In this document: positions 35,001 to 39,039 of the stretch, piece by piece
Layout of the letters: each line of letters opens with the position of its first letter
Numbering within the stretch: position 1 is the stretch's first letter
Assembly (NCBI GenBank): GCA_030549495.1
Contig: JAUIRK010000185.1
Location: 62,001 to 126,000, forward strand
Source: Nectonema munidae
Taxonomy: Eukaryota > Nematomorpha > Nectonematoida > Nectonematidae
Length of the DNA: 64,000 nt
Reading direction: 5' to 3'
Made by a program: the position numbers and the translations under genes
Notes under the pieces: generated by a model
Told to the model about the DNA's origin: nothing
Database searches by the model: none
Seen by the model: only the letters and a program-made list of their open reading frames with translations

Positions 35001-37443
35001 AAAAACAACAAAAATATTTTAAAAATTATTTTTAATCAAGCACACGTGTTGAATATTATTTATCAAATTTATTATATAAAAAAATACAAATTAAGGCGTT
35101 CTTAAAAGTTAATTTTTTTACTCTAGTATTTACAAAAAAATATTTTTTAATAAATAAGACAAAGAAAAAGAGATTTCAAAACAAAATTCTCACAACTTTC
35201 ATTAAATAATCTGTTTTGTTGAACGTTTTAATTACAAGAAATATTTTTTTGTCCTTGCAATAAAATTTGTTTAAAAACAAAGGAAAAATACATGAAAACG
35301 CCATTTTAAAAGTTGCAAAAAGGGAAAATGAAAATAAAAAGTAAACTTTTTAAAAAATTTAAATTTACGGTCGTATGTCGCATCAAGCAGTGTCGCATTT
35401 AAGAGGTAAAAGTTATATCAAAACACGGTAGAGTTGTTTATTAACTTGAATTTAAGTCGTTGCTAAAAGGAAGTCGTTGTTAAGAGGGACCGTTGTTGAC
35501 AGGTTTCACTCACAACATATCATGTTTCATACGTTTTATCAAGCAAATTTAAGTATCGTCGGCGGGCCTGATGATCTGACGTCGCGGGCCGGATCCGGCC
35601 CGCGGGCCGTAGTTTGGTGACCCCTGGTCTATGCCAATGTTTTCTAATATTTTCCTACTTAATTTAAAAGAAACGCTCATTACTTATAAAGTAAAAAGAA
35701 AAACGCATTAAAACTAAGTAATATAAAATGCTTTTATTTTATAATATAATAGCAAAATGCAGCATTTTCTATACAACAGTTATCATTATCTCTCTTATGC
35801 GCCCTTTAGTTTCATTTTATCTTCCAAATTTTAATGACTGGTTTGCTATTACTGAAATTATTTCTAACGTCACCACTTTGACATTATCTATACGCTTTGT
35901 TTCATTACTTAAAATTTTATTTAAAGCACTAAATTAATTTTCCACCATACAACCTGTGAGAAAGTAAAAAAAGTATCTTAGCTACTTCTGAAAAGTGGGC
36001 AGAGAATTGTATTTTTTTTATATAATTCACAGCTACTTATCATATAAATTATGAGAATATTTCTTTGTTTCAAATTTTAATATAGGTTTATACTGAGATG
36101 TATCGCATATCCGATTTTCAGCAAAATTTTTTACATCCTCTTAACATACTCACTTAGGTTTGCATAAGTATCCAAAATTAGGAACCGGTACAGATACCGA
36201 AAAAAACTTACAAAACCGGAAAATCCCGGTTCCTTAAGGGAAAATAATTATTTTGTTAATTCTATAAAAAAATAAAGCTAGAAAGTACAGTTTTTAAATG
36301 ATAAAGAAAGCAAAAATATATGTAAAAAAGACTTACGAAAGGAAAACAAATTATGTAGGCTATAAAATTAAAAATAAAACAAAATATTCTATTAACTTTT
36401 TGAGAGAGATATATAGACAAAACAGATGTACACTTTTTCTTTCTATATCATTATCATTTAAATGGTTCTAGGAGAAAAGTGTGCATCAGAGAAATAAAAG
36501 AAAAATAAACTCTTTTGTCGTTTGCACACTTTTCTCCGTTTACCATTAAAATGAGATGACAATGAAAAAAAGATTTTATATGAATGAAGTGCAGTAAAGT
36601 TTTATGTAAAGAATTGCATAGTGAAATAAAGCAATTACAACTAATTTATTCTCGGAACCGGGAATACTTTCTGGTTCCGAGACGGTTCTCAAATTTTTAG
36701 AACCGGGAACGTCCTGGTATTTAAGAACCGGGAGCAAACCCTAATCCTCACCCGCCGATCTTTTAAGTTTAAACATCCGCAATTTTCAAGCATTTTACTT
36801 TTTTCTATATACCGCAGTTTTTTTTTGGAATTTTTACTTATGGAAAAATTTTATGATAAGTATTTCTTTATGATACCAAATATACATTGACATCTTCCCT
36901 CTAAATTTTTAAGAAGTATAAAACCTGTGTTTGCTTAGAATAGTAATTATAATATCGACGTATACAAAAAAATTTAACATCAGATACATCTCTAGCTTAT
37001 ACATAGTAACAACTTTAAAAAATATTTTTTTTACCTTAAAACCTAGATTGTATATTAGGAATTTCGATTATAATATTTATTTATTTTATTTTAAATGAGA
37101 GAAACGTTCATAGATAATTTTTTAGATAAGGGTAAAAATTATAACCAAAAAAACAGTATATTTGGTTATAAGGAATTGTTCACTATGATGTATCATGATT
37201 TTTATTGTTGTGTATAAATACAATTTCATGCTAAGTTCTGATAAGCACATTATTTGAAAAAAATTAATTCGCTTGTACTTGTTAACTGTTTTTTTAGGTT
37301 TTCCTGGTCTAGTTGATCAGATTTACGTGTTGTCTAAAGAGCTTAAACTTCATTCGTGGAATAAGGAGTCTTTGAAGCAACATTTGGCGATTCTCAGCTT
37401 TACAATTAACGCTGCAGGTTCTGCTCTTTCCGATTACATGTGA
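1914..37443 (+). CDS. Glutamate carboxypeptidase II / NAALADase-like M28 zinc peptidase, 3' nine exons
   Basis: Nine GT-AG exons join in one frame into 545 residues and a TGA stop, collinear with human GCPII (FOLH1/NAALAD2) from about residue 215 to its C-terminus. Order: end of the protease-associated domain, M28 zinc-peptidase core, helical dimerisation domain. All co-catalytic zinc ligands and the general base are visible: His in GNHRDAW, Asp in GGLDPSSG, Glu-Glu in SWDAEEYG, Asp in YLNVDVS, His in YPLYHTLHD. The family consists of type II membrane ectopeptidases that remove C-terminal Glu or Asp from peptides such as N-acetyl-aspartyl-glutamate, or Glu from folyl-polyglutamate. The membrane anchor and first exons must lie upstream and were not found in 1-1913. 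Introns range from 57 bp to 10.8 kb and are filled with transposons. Family assignment is firm; substrate is not, because pocket residues differ (see findings). I give no symbol because FOLH1, NAALAD2 and NAALADL orthology cannot be separated here. Confidence 0.93.
3698..3860 (-). pseudogene. LINE reverse-transcriptase C-terminal fragment
   Basis: On the minus strand this reads [20 protein letters not shown], then [20 protein letters not shown] and [10 protein letters not shown], ending in TGA (complement of 3698-3700). The pattern K-x-x-x-GRP-x-x-x-W, a short gap, DL, then A-x-D-R-x-x-W is the conserved C-terminal tail of many non-LTR retrotransposon polyproteins. Only this tail is recognisable; upstream sequence (towards 4400) has no clear reverse transcriptase motif, so the copy is 5'-truncated as is usual for LINEs. 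Clade is not assignable. Confidence 0.65.
3890..6033. other. Intron, no recognised feature
   Basis: AT-rich intron sequence. A slightly GC-richer patch at 4760-5000 has no coherent reading frame on either strand. The 70-codon frame at 5056 has no recognisable similarity. Confidence 0.5.
6034..6223 (+). CDS. NAALADase-like exon b
   Basis: The acceptor is AAACATTTAG and the donor is CTG|GTGAGT. It encodes [20 protein letters not shown], then [15 protein letters not shown] and YRLGPGF. These align with the human VGLPSIPVHPIGYYDAQKLL and YNVGPGF stretches that return from the protease-associated domain to the peptidase core. It begins in phase with the previous exon and ends with two bases of a Trp codon completed by the next exon. 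Confidence 0.93.
6281..6486 (+). CDS. NAALADase-like exon c: first zinc ligands
   Basis: A 57-bp intron (6224-6280, ending GACAG) precedes it. The exon carries [20 protein letters not shown], then [18 protein letters not shown]. His in NHRD corresponds to human His377 and Asp in GGLDP to the bridging Asp387. The donor at 6487 leaves one base of a Gly codon. Reading through the donor adds about 35 low-complexity residues and is not coding. Confidence 0.94.
7429..7575 (+). CDS. NAALADase-like exon d: catalytic glutamate
   Basis: It starts after TTTTTTTTAG and reads [20 protein letters not shown], then [10 protein letters not shown] and [11 protein letters not shown]. The Glu pair in DAEE corresponds to human Glu424 (general base) and Glu425 (zinc ligand). 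Asp in NVD corresponds to Asp453. The donor is GTAAGT at 7576. Identity to human GCPII across SWDAEE(F/Y)GLLGSTE is nearly complete. Confidence 0.95.
7790..8030 (-). repeat. Truncated hAT-like non-autonomous element or unassigned GC-richer insert
   Basis: A GC-richer block inside an AT-rich intron. One edge (about 7812-7826) carries TGGCGTAGCCAGG, the same terminal motif as the proven hAT MITEs at 20582 and 58119. No matching second terminus is visible. The overlapping 116-codon minus frame ends in low complexity and I do not regard it as a gene. Confidence 0.4.
8230..10840. repeat. Compound repeat field with ~355-bp and ~250-bp units
   Basis: A ~355-bp unit around CTCTTTGTGG and GGCTAGGTT occurs at about 8300-8650 and 8660-9000. 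A second unit of ~250 bp starts near CTACTTTTATTTAGTTTAG, includes CGAAGGGCATTCGTTAT and ends ACGCGTGTGTGG. It occurs at about 9010-9230, 9250-9485 and 10340-10590. A trailing block (GTGTTCCTAGCTTAAAT to CATACCATTAATTAGCAGAT) follows at 9490-9710 and 10600-10830. No transposase or inverted termini were seen. Confidence 0.8.
10985..11310 (+). repeat. 28-bp minisatellite
   Basis: GATGATTCATCTCCAACCTG followed by TATACTAC repeats at 10991, 11019, 11047, 11075 and 11103, an exact 28-bp spacing. Two more diverged copies lie at 11250-11300. A different ~80-bp stretch (TTTCTGTTCACATTCTGCTA) interrupts them. Confidence 0.85.
11310..11640 (+). repeat. Two-copy ~161-bp tandem duplication beside exon e
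   Basis: ATCAAATAATCAAAATAAAA to TTGCACGATTTTAAATATTA occurs twice (from 11311 and from about 11472) with almost no differences, so the duplication is young. It ends about 30 bp before the acceptor of exon e. The open frame across it is a by-product. Confidence 0.85.
11668..11735 (+). CDS. NAALADase-like exon e: 68-bp micro-exon
   Basis: This short exon was located by protein alignment and phase. After ATAATTTAG it reads [20 protein letters not shown], then AKL, matching human [20 protein letters not shown]. The leading GT completes the Gly codon left by exon d, and the exon ends in phase 0 before GTACTT. Its size, phase and sequence all fit the short exon at this point in vertebrate genes. 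Confidence 0.9.
11736..15500. other. Intron, AT-rich, small repeats only
   Basis: (ATT)n lies near 12787-12812. A perfect 13-bp inverted repeat, AAAAATCTATATG with a 4-base loop, lies at 14934-14963. A GC-richer patch at 12400-12720 has no coherent coding frame. No gene recognised. Confidence 0.5.
15520..16750 (-). pseudogene. piggyBac-type transposase remnant 1
   Basis: Read on the minus strand, pieces follow the order of a piggyBac transposase (DDE_Tnp_1_7 domain). 16008-16337 gives [20 protein letters not shown] and [15 protein letters not shown], the usual RF-x-x-(L/I)-x-x-x-L-x-FDD and DKLAPIR segment. 15709-16002 gives [20 protein letters not shown], which contains the catalytic Asp motif (KPxKxGxKxxxLCD). 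15521-15790 continues through [11 protein letters not shown]. The pieces lie in different frames, and the C-terminal Cys-rich domain was not found. Terminal TTAA and inverted repeats could not be placed. It is a dead DNA transposon in the peptidase intron, unrelated in detail to the second piggyBac fossil at 49.3 kb. Confidence 0.8.
17065..17155. repeat. Short dispersed repeat, inverted copy at 46488-46575
   Basis: CACGGTAAACTTCATCAT, TAATTCTCTAATTTAAAAAA and CCGTG here are the reverse complement of 46488-46575. The element behind this pair is not identified. Confidence 0.75.
17262..17425 (+). repeat. tRNA-derived SINE, copy 1
   Basis: A Pol III type 2 promoter is visible: A-box-like TGGCTGATCGGTTAG at 17273 and B-box-like GGGTTCGAAAT at 17316. 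The tail (TCATAG, then GTGCCTTATCGATGAGAATA) is shared in pattern with the SINE at 19352. The tRNA fold is not intact and the unit continues well past tRNA length, so this is a SINE and not a tRNA gene. Confidence 0.7.
17633..19352 (+). repeat. Dispersed CAGGGGCGCACAT family, copy 1 (split by a MITE)
   Basis: It begins CAGGGGCGCACATCCTCAAA and ends CCCCTACAGCATACTCTATG, then GGTGGCAT. Related copies are at 44114-45202 and, inverted, 58428-59260. The stretch ACCACGGGAGACCAAATAT, CAATCCTTTAAA continues at 18694 after the MITE insertion. No coding frame is visible. The CAGGGG(C) terminus suggests a non-autonomous hAT, but the matching opposite terminus is not evident. Confidence 0.75.
17749..18693 (+). 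mobile_element. MITE with internal 42-bp minisatellite, copy 1
   Basis: A 945-bp insertion with a perfect 8-bp target duplication, CTTTAAAA (17741-17748 and 18694-18701). The related repeat at 44210 has a single CTTTAAAA, so the empty site is visible. Terminal inverted repeats: GGTCCTCAGACATTTCGCCC at the left and, read inward from the right, GGTCGACAAACATTTTGCCC. The left half holds a 42-bp tandem array (CATTATTTTCATAAGACAGT, TCGTCCCATGG, ACAATTCGCCC), about 6-8 decaying units. No transposase. An 8-bp duplication with GG-initial ends could fit Merlin or a hAT variant. Confidence 0.88.
19352..19495 (+). repeat. tRNA-derived SINE, copy 2
   Basis: The A-box-like TGGCAGGTTGGTTGAGA at 19352 and B-box-like GGATTCGATTCC at 19394 are in tRNA spacing. 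The tail runs TTCATAGTTTGACATAAG, GTGCCTTGTCAACAAAAATA and TACCTTACCTTTTAC. It abuts the CAGGGGCGCACAT family exactly at GGTGGCAT, as does the copy at 58.4 kb. Confidence 0.78.
19726..20085 (-). mobile_element. MITE with internal 42-bp minisatellite, copy 2
   Basis: The same family as 17749-18693, inverted and shorter (360 bp). The left end is GGTCGATAGACATTTGGCCC and the right end, read inward, is GGTCCTCGGACATTTGCCCC. Flanks are AATCTAAC and AAACTAAC, an 8-bp duplication with one difference. The array GGGGCGAATTGTCCATGGGA, CGAACTGTCTTATGAAAATA has about four units. The shared core (CTATTTGTTTCATCCATCTT) matches copy 1. Confidence 0.85.
20582..20788 (+). mobile_element. hAT MITE with G19 tract
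   Basis: A 207-bp element with ends CAGTGGTGTAACCAG and, inverted, CAGTGACGTAGCTAG. Flanks GATAGAAG and GAGAGAAG form an 8-bp target duplication with one change, as expected for hAT. A run of 19 G lies at 20609-20627. Frames across it are not genes. Confidence 0.85.
20960..21125. repeat. Dispersed repeat, second copy at 48725-48855
   Basis: GAGACATTGTGATAAACATT, ATATAGCTCTCACGCATCG and ATTCGAAAGTCTCCATTC recur at 48725-48855 with small changes. No coding meaning was found. Confidence 0.75.
21180..21258. repeat. Terminal fragment related to the CAGGGGCGCACAT family, G17 tract
   Basis: TCAAAATTATTGGGG with a run of 17 G is followed by CGCCCCCCGGATGCGCGCCC and CTG. The latter is the inverted terminus of the family seen at 17633. 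A very short, internally deleted copy is likely. Confidence 0.55.
21781..22118. mobile_element. pogo/Tigger-type MITE
   Basis: A 338-bp element with ends CAGTAGACCTTCGTTAACTC and, inverted, CAGTAGACCCTCTTTAAGTC, flanked by TA on both sides. TA duplication and CAGTAGACC termini are typical of pogo/Tigger elements of the Tc1-mariner superfamily. Subterminal ACTCGGA words are repeated. No transposase. Confidence 0.85.
22511..22735 (+). CDS. NAALADase-like exon f: substrate-pocket loop
   Basis: Exactly 75 codons in phase 0, after TTCCCAAAAG and before donor GTATCA. It reads [20 protein letters not shown], then [20 protein letters not shown] and [10 protein letters not shown]. It aligns with human GKSLYESWTKKSPSPEFSG, GSGNDFEVFFQRLGIASG and RARYTKNW. 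Human Asn519 of GSGND is Ser here and human Arg534 is Asp, while Arg536 is kept. Confidence 0.92.
22736..24881. other. Intron; GC-richer unassigned block at 23490-24000
   Basis: Mostly AT-rich intron. Adjacent frames 23502-23690 and 23691-23888 lie in a GC-richer block. The second has [17 protein letters not shown] and an acidic Ser-rich tail; MGRGK-LS-E resembles the start of Tc1-type transposases but nothing beyond it does. An AATAAA at about 23999 could mark a retrocopy 3' end. Function unknown. Confidence 0.3.
24882..25134 (+). CDS. NAALADase-like exon g: last zinc ligand
   Basis: It starts after CCTTTTTTAG with [20 protein letters not shown], then SKYVDPDF, and ends IKVDLG. YPLYH carries the Tyr and His equivalent to human Tyr552 and zinc ligand His553. 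The remainder starts the helical dimerisation domain. The donor GTAAAT at 25135 leaves one base of a Gly codon. Confidence 0.93.
25135..27670. other. Intron, no recognised gene
   Basis: AT-rich. CACTGCTCCCTCAATATAAT at 25360 followed by GCTTAGAATGCGCC resembles a worn Tc1-mariner terminus with no partner. The 61- and 74-codon minus frames at 25441-25792 show no family. Confidence 0.4.
27671..27889 (+). CDS. NAALADase-like exon h: dimerisation domain
   Basis: It starts after TTTTTTACAG and reads [20 protein letters not shown], then [20 protein letters not shown] and DPNGIP. Human has AVKNFTEIASKFSERL, NPIVLRMMNDQLMFLERAFI and DPLGLP. The donor GTAAAT at 27890 leaves an A that joins GT of the last exon (Ser). 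Without splicing the frame runs only three more codons to TAG at 27898, and the peptide would end SKL. Confidence 0.93.
28933..30873 (-). mobile_element. hAT transposon, TAG-type termini, broken
   Basis: A 1941-bp element flanked by a perfect 8-bp duplication, GTACACAC (28925-28932 and 30874-30881). Left terminus TAGGGCTAAACCGAA; right terminus, read inward, TAGTGCTGAAAAACTGG. Both subterminal regions repeat AAACCGGTTTT, a palindromic word likely to be a transposase binding site as in Ac-like elements. It lies in the last intron of the peptidase gene, antisense. Confidence 0.9.
29183..30523 (-). pseudogene. hAT transposase remnant of 28933-30873
   Basis: Four consecutive minus-strand blocks cover a hAT transposase in order. 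30203-30523 ([20 protein letters not shown]) contains the [10 protein letters not shown] segment, equivalent to the first catalytic Asp region. 29856-30206 contains [12 protein letters not shown], the C/A-x-H-x-x-(N/H)-L-x-(V/I) segment. 29467-29859 has [16 protein letters not shown], the hallmark RWNS motif. 29183-29440 leads towards the C-terminus, but no clear dimerisation motif is left. The blocks are in different frames and the N-terminal zinc finger is not evident, so the gene is dead. RWNS with TAG ends suits the Ac/hobo side of hAT rather than the ZBED5-like elements further on. Confidence 0.82.
30895..31530. repeat. Possible Tc1-mariner/pogo-type MITE, one clear end
   Basis: TA then CAGTGAAACCTGTGTAAACC at 30895 resembles the terminus at 35500 (inverted: AGTGAAACCTGTCAACAACG). 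A possible partner, GTTTCACT at about 31519, is weak. It follows the hAT right flank by only 13 bp. Confidence 0.35.
33030..34838 (-). CDS. hAT transposase, GTF2IRD2/ZBED-like, apparently intact
   Basis: 602 residues, one uninterrupted frame. Residues 35-58 form a BED-type zinc finger (C35, C38, H53, H58), preceded by a basic start (MATKKRKVD) that could be a nuclear localisation signal. The RNase H-fold core shows the first catalytic Asp at 181 ([20 protein letters not shown]), the second at 248 ([11 protein letters not shown]) and [12 protein letters not shown] at 337-348. The hAT C-terminal dimerisation block is [20 protein letters not shown] at 541-560, with the likely catalytic Glu at 551, followed by RTRLTDEHL. 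The protein resembles the transposase that gave vertebrate GTF2IRD2. The ATG at 34838 was chosen because it precedes the zinc finger directly and upstream sequence is AT-rich. Intact termini and target duplication say transposon gene, not a domesticated host gene. Activity is not shown by sequence alone. Confidence 0.95.
   Translation of the reverse strand: MATKKRKVDAECRAFNEEWGVKYFFVETKDQKSTCVVCSESIAVLKEYNLRRHYETKHISKYSMFSGKLRSEKYESMKRSLETQRNLFRRKFTENESVTHTSYKIVHKMAERGKPFTDGNFIKECMMEAANDLCPEKANLFGGISLSASSVVRRTEELGENIVLQIHEKARNFLWYSLAIDESTDLSSTSQLLVFIRGVTLDFQITEELASVCSMHGTTTGKDIFTEVQKTLQDYNLQWNQLRGVTVDGGKNMAGVRKGLVGQIRTHLEDLRIPGALFIHCIIHQQALCGKTLDISCVLKPVLSAVNFIRGHALNHRQFQVFLEEIDSDFCDLPYHTTVRWLSCGKVLFRFFKLRNEIDVFLTEKDRADPQLSDPTWLSKLAFLVDITSHMNELNLKLQGKDNLICDLYRIIKGFRRKLSLFEAQLEGENFSHFHCFKEFYATVAEDVNLDFPKKIIRDLNKHFLERFSDLKRIESHILLFQNPFGCNLDDVSVELQLELIDLHANDLLKEKHREGKLVEFYRCLPDAEFPKLKKFAAGMASVFGTTYVCEQTFSKMKYVKSTYRTRLTDEHLKAILLIGCSNFKPNIVDILKAKHQFHKSH
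34880..35511. mobile_element. Probable pogo/mariner-type MITE nested in the hAT
   Basis: The left end is CAGTAAAACCTTTTATATAC after TA; the right end, read inward, is AGTGAAACCTGTCAACAACG. Words such as GTCGTATGTCGCAT and AAGTCGTTGTTAAGAGGGAC near the right mirror ACGACC and GGTCGTAACTC at the left. The termini are imperfect, so nesting is an inference. Confidence 0.55.
36155..36743. mobile_element. hAT MITE with GGAACCGG subterminal repeats
   Basis: The left end is TAGGTTTGCATAAG and the right end, inverted, is TAGGGTTTGCTCCCGGTTCT. Flanks ATACTCAC (36146-36153, allowing a one-base offset) and ATCCTCAC match in 7 of 8. GGAACCGG / CCGGTTCC words occur several times at both ends. There is no coding capacity. 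It lies just 555 bp before the terminal peptidase exon. Confidence 0.7.
37298..37443 (+). CDS. NAALADase-like terminal exon
   Basis: After TTTTTTTAG it gives [20 protein letters not shown], then [19 protein letters not shown] and TGA. Human ends [21 protein letters not shown], then VAAFTVQAAAETLSEVA, so the end is at the expected place. A 9.4-kb intron holding several hAT transposons separates it from the rest of the gene. Confidence 0.92.
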
Positions 37444-39031
37444 CGCAACACACCATTCCCCCTGAATCGTGGCCTTCTTCTTTACTGTGTCGATTATGTA
37501 TGCTCATTATTATTTTGTATCCATTCAGCAATTATTATGATGATGCTTTATATGCGAAAAAGTTTCTGCTTGTGATTAATTTTTTAACTTAATTTGACAT
37601 TTTCGCATTTATTATCTGTGCCGAAAAACAATCACGCCTTCTTTATTTTTTATATTATTTATTACCATACTGTATTATTTATCGTAAATAAGTAGTTATA
37701 TCTGATTTTTATTATGTTTTTTCCATAGCAAGTATTTTTTCAAACGCGTAATATTATTTTATAAGTTTCTTTTTACTCCACAAGATAGATACTTCACAAA
37801 TGTTAGTAAATTAAACCTTTTTATTTCATATCCTTTATTTAGTGCTTTACTTTTGCCATTTTATTTTTAAAGTCACAATAAAATATTTTTAATTTTTTCT
37901 ATTTTCATTACCTATTTTACAAAAGAATAATAAGAGATAAAGTCCCAAATATGGCTGATGATTCTCAAATCTTTTTTATCACCTTGCATTACGTCATAAT
38001 ATATATAAGAATGGAGTTCAAGAAAAAAACTTTTCAATTTACTTTTAATTTTGTTACAAAACAACTAAACATTTACTCATTTTATGAGTAAGTATCTATT
38101 AATTTTGCAGAGTGTGGAGAGGGAGATTTTAAAGGAATAGAAGTCGGAGTCAGTAATTTTTAAAGTTTAGCTTTCAGAGTCGAATTTTTTTAAGTTATCG
38201 AAATCTGAAATGACAGTTGGTGTAAAAGTTATTAAGTTTCAGTACTTGGAGTCAGAGTTAATTAATTTTTCCCTGACTTCTAAACCTTGAGATTTATAAA
38301 AAAAAATATACTTTGCGGAGCATAAAAAAGTCACTTTTTTTAGGGTTGGGAAAATACAGAATAAAACACAGATAATATGTAAAATTTCCACTCAAAAATT
38401 TTGTTTATGACCCCTTTTTTATGCATGTGTGTAAGTGATCAAGCTACGTGTTTATACTCAACTATCAATATTTTGAATCATTTTTTTCTCCAGTGCAGGC
38501 AGATAAAACTTTAAAAATGTTTAAAAAGATGAACTTAATAAAAGGTGTTTGGATAATTGAAGATTTATAGATCATTTAACCCGAATGCTTCAACTTTAAT
38601 ATACATTCAACCACCGCTTATTCGAGGTTTTTTGCAGAGATATAAGTACTGACGAAAAATTGGCCATATGTAAAAAAAAATTTCTTTTTTACAATCTAAA
38701 AAACCGTCATCTCAACTTCATATCACTATGTTTTTACCTTGTAAAAAAGATTTTTGATTCGATTCTTGAAAATGATAAAAAAAAAAGGAGATGCAGCATC
38801 AGAAAAGATATTACTTCTTATGTGAGAAACTCAAGTAATCAGGGTTTTATTTAATGAGCATAATTTTTATTCCATTTATGAACAATTATTTTGGCAATTC
38901 TGTAAATTATTTTTTAAAACGTAGGTTATATAAAACAGAAGAACTTAGCCTTTTCGCATAGACACTTTTCAGTATATAATTAAATACAGTTTTAAAATGA
39001 GTTAAAAGATGCTAAAATGTTCAAATTAATA
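37444..39031. other. 3' flank of peptidase gene, no second gene
   Basis: AT-rich, with the AATAAA at 37877. The 64-codon frame at 38660 is Lys/Phe-rich low complexity with no family. Confidence 0.5.
37877..37882 (+). promoter_or_regulatory. Candidate poly(A) signal AATAAA
   Basis: A canonical AATAAA lies 434 bp after the stop codon, followed by T-rich sequence. It is a reasonable 3' end for the peptidase transcript. In sequence this AT-rich, AATAAA occurs often by chance. Confidence 0.4.
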
Positions 39032-39039
39032 GTCTAAAC

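Larger units (their letters stand above)
32723..35626 (-). mobile_element. Structurally complete hAT (Charlie-like) transposon
   Basis: A 2904-bp element with exact termini CAGGGGTCACCAAAC at both ends (inverted) and GC-rich subterminal GGGCCGG / CCGGCCC words. It is flanked by an identical 8-bp duplication GTCTATGC (32715-32722 and 35627-35634). Inside is an uninterrupted 602-codon transposase on the minus strand. About 630 bp between the transposase start and the right end looks like a nested MITE. It sits antisense in the last intron of the peptidase gene. Confidence 0.95.

Noticed and set aside
35728-35937. 69-codon hydrophobic frame
   Set aside because: AT-rich sequence gives Phe/Leu/Ile-rich frames by chance; no start context, splice support or similarity.
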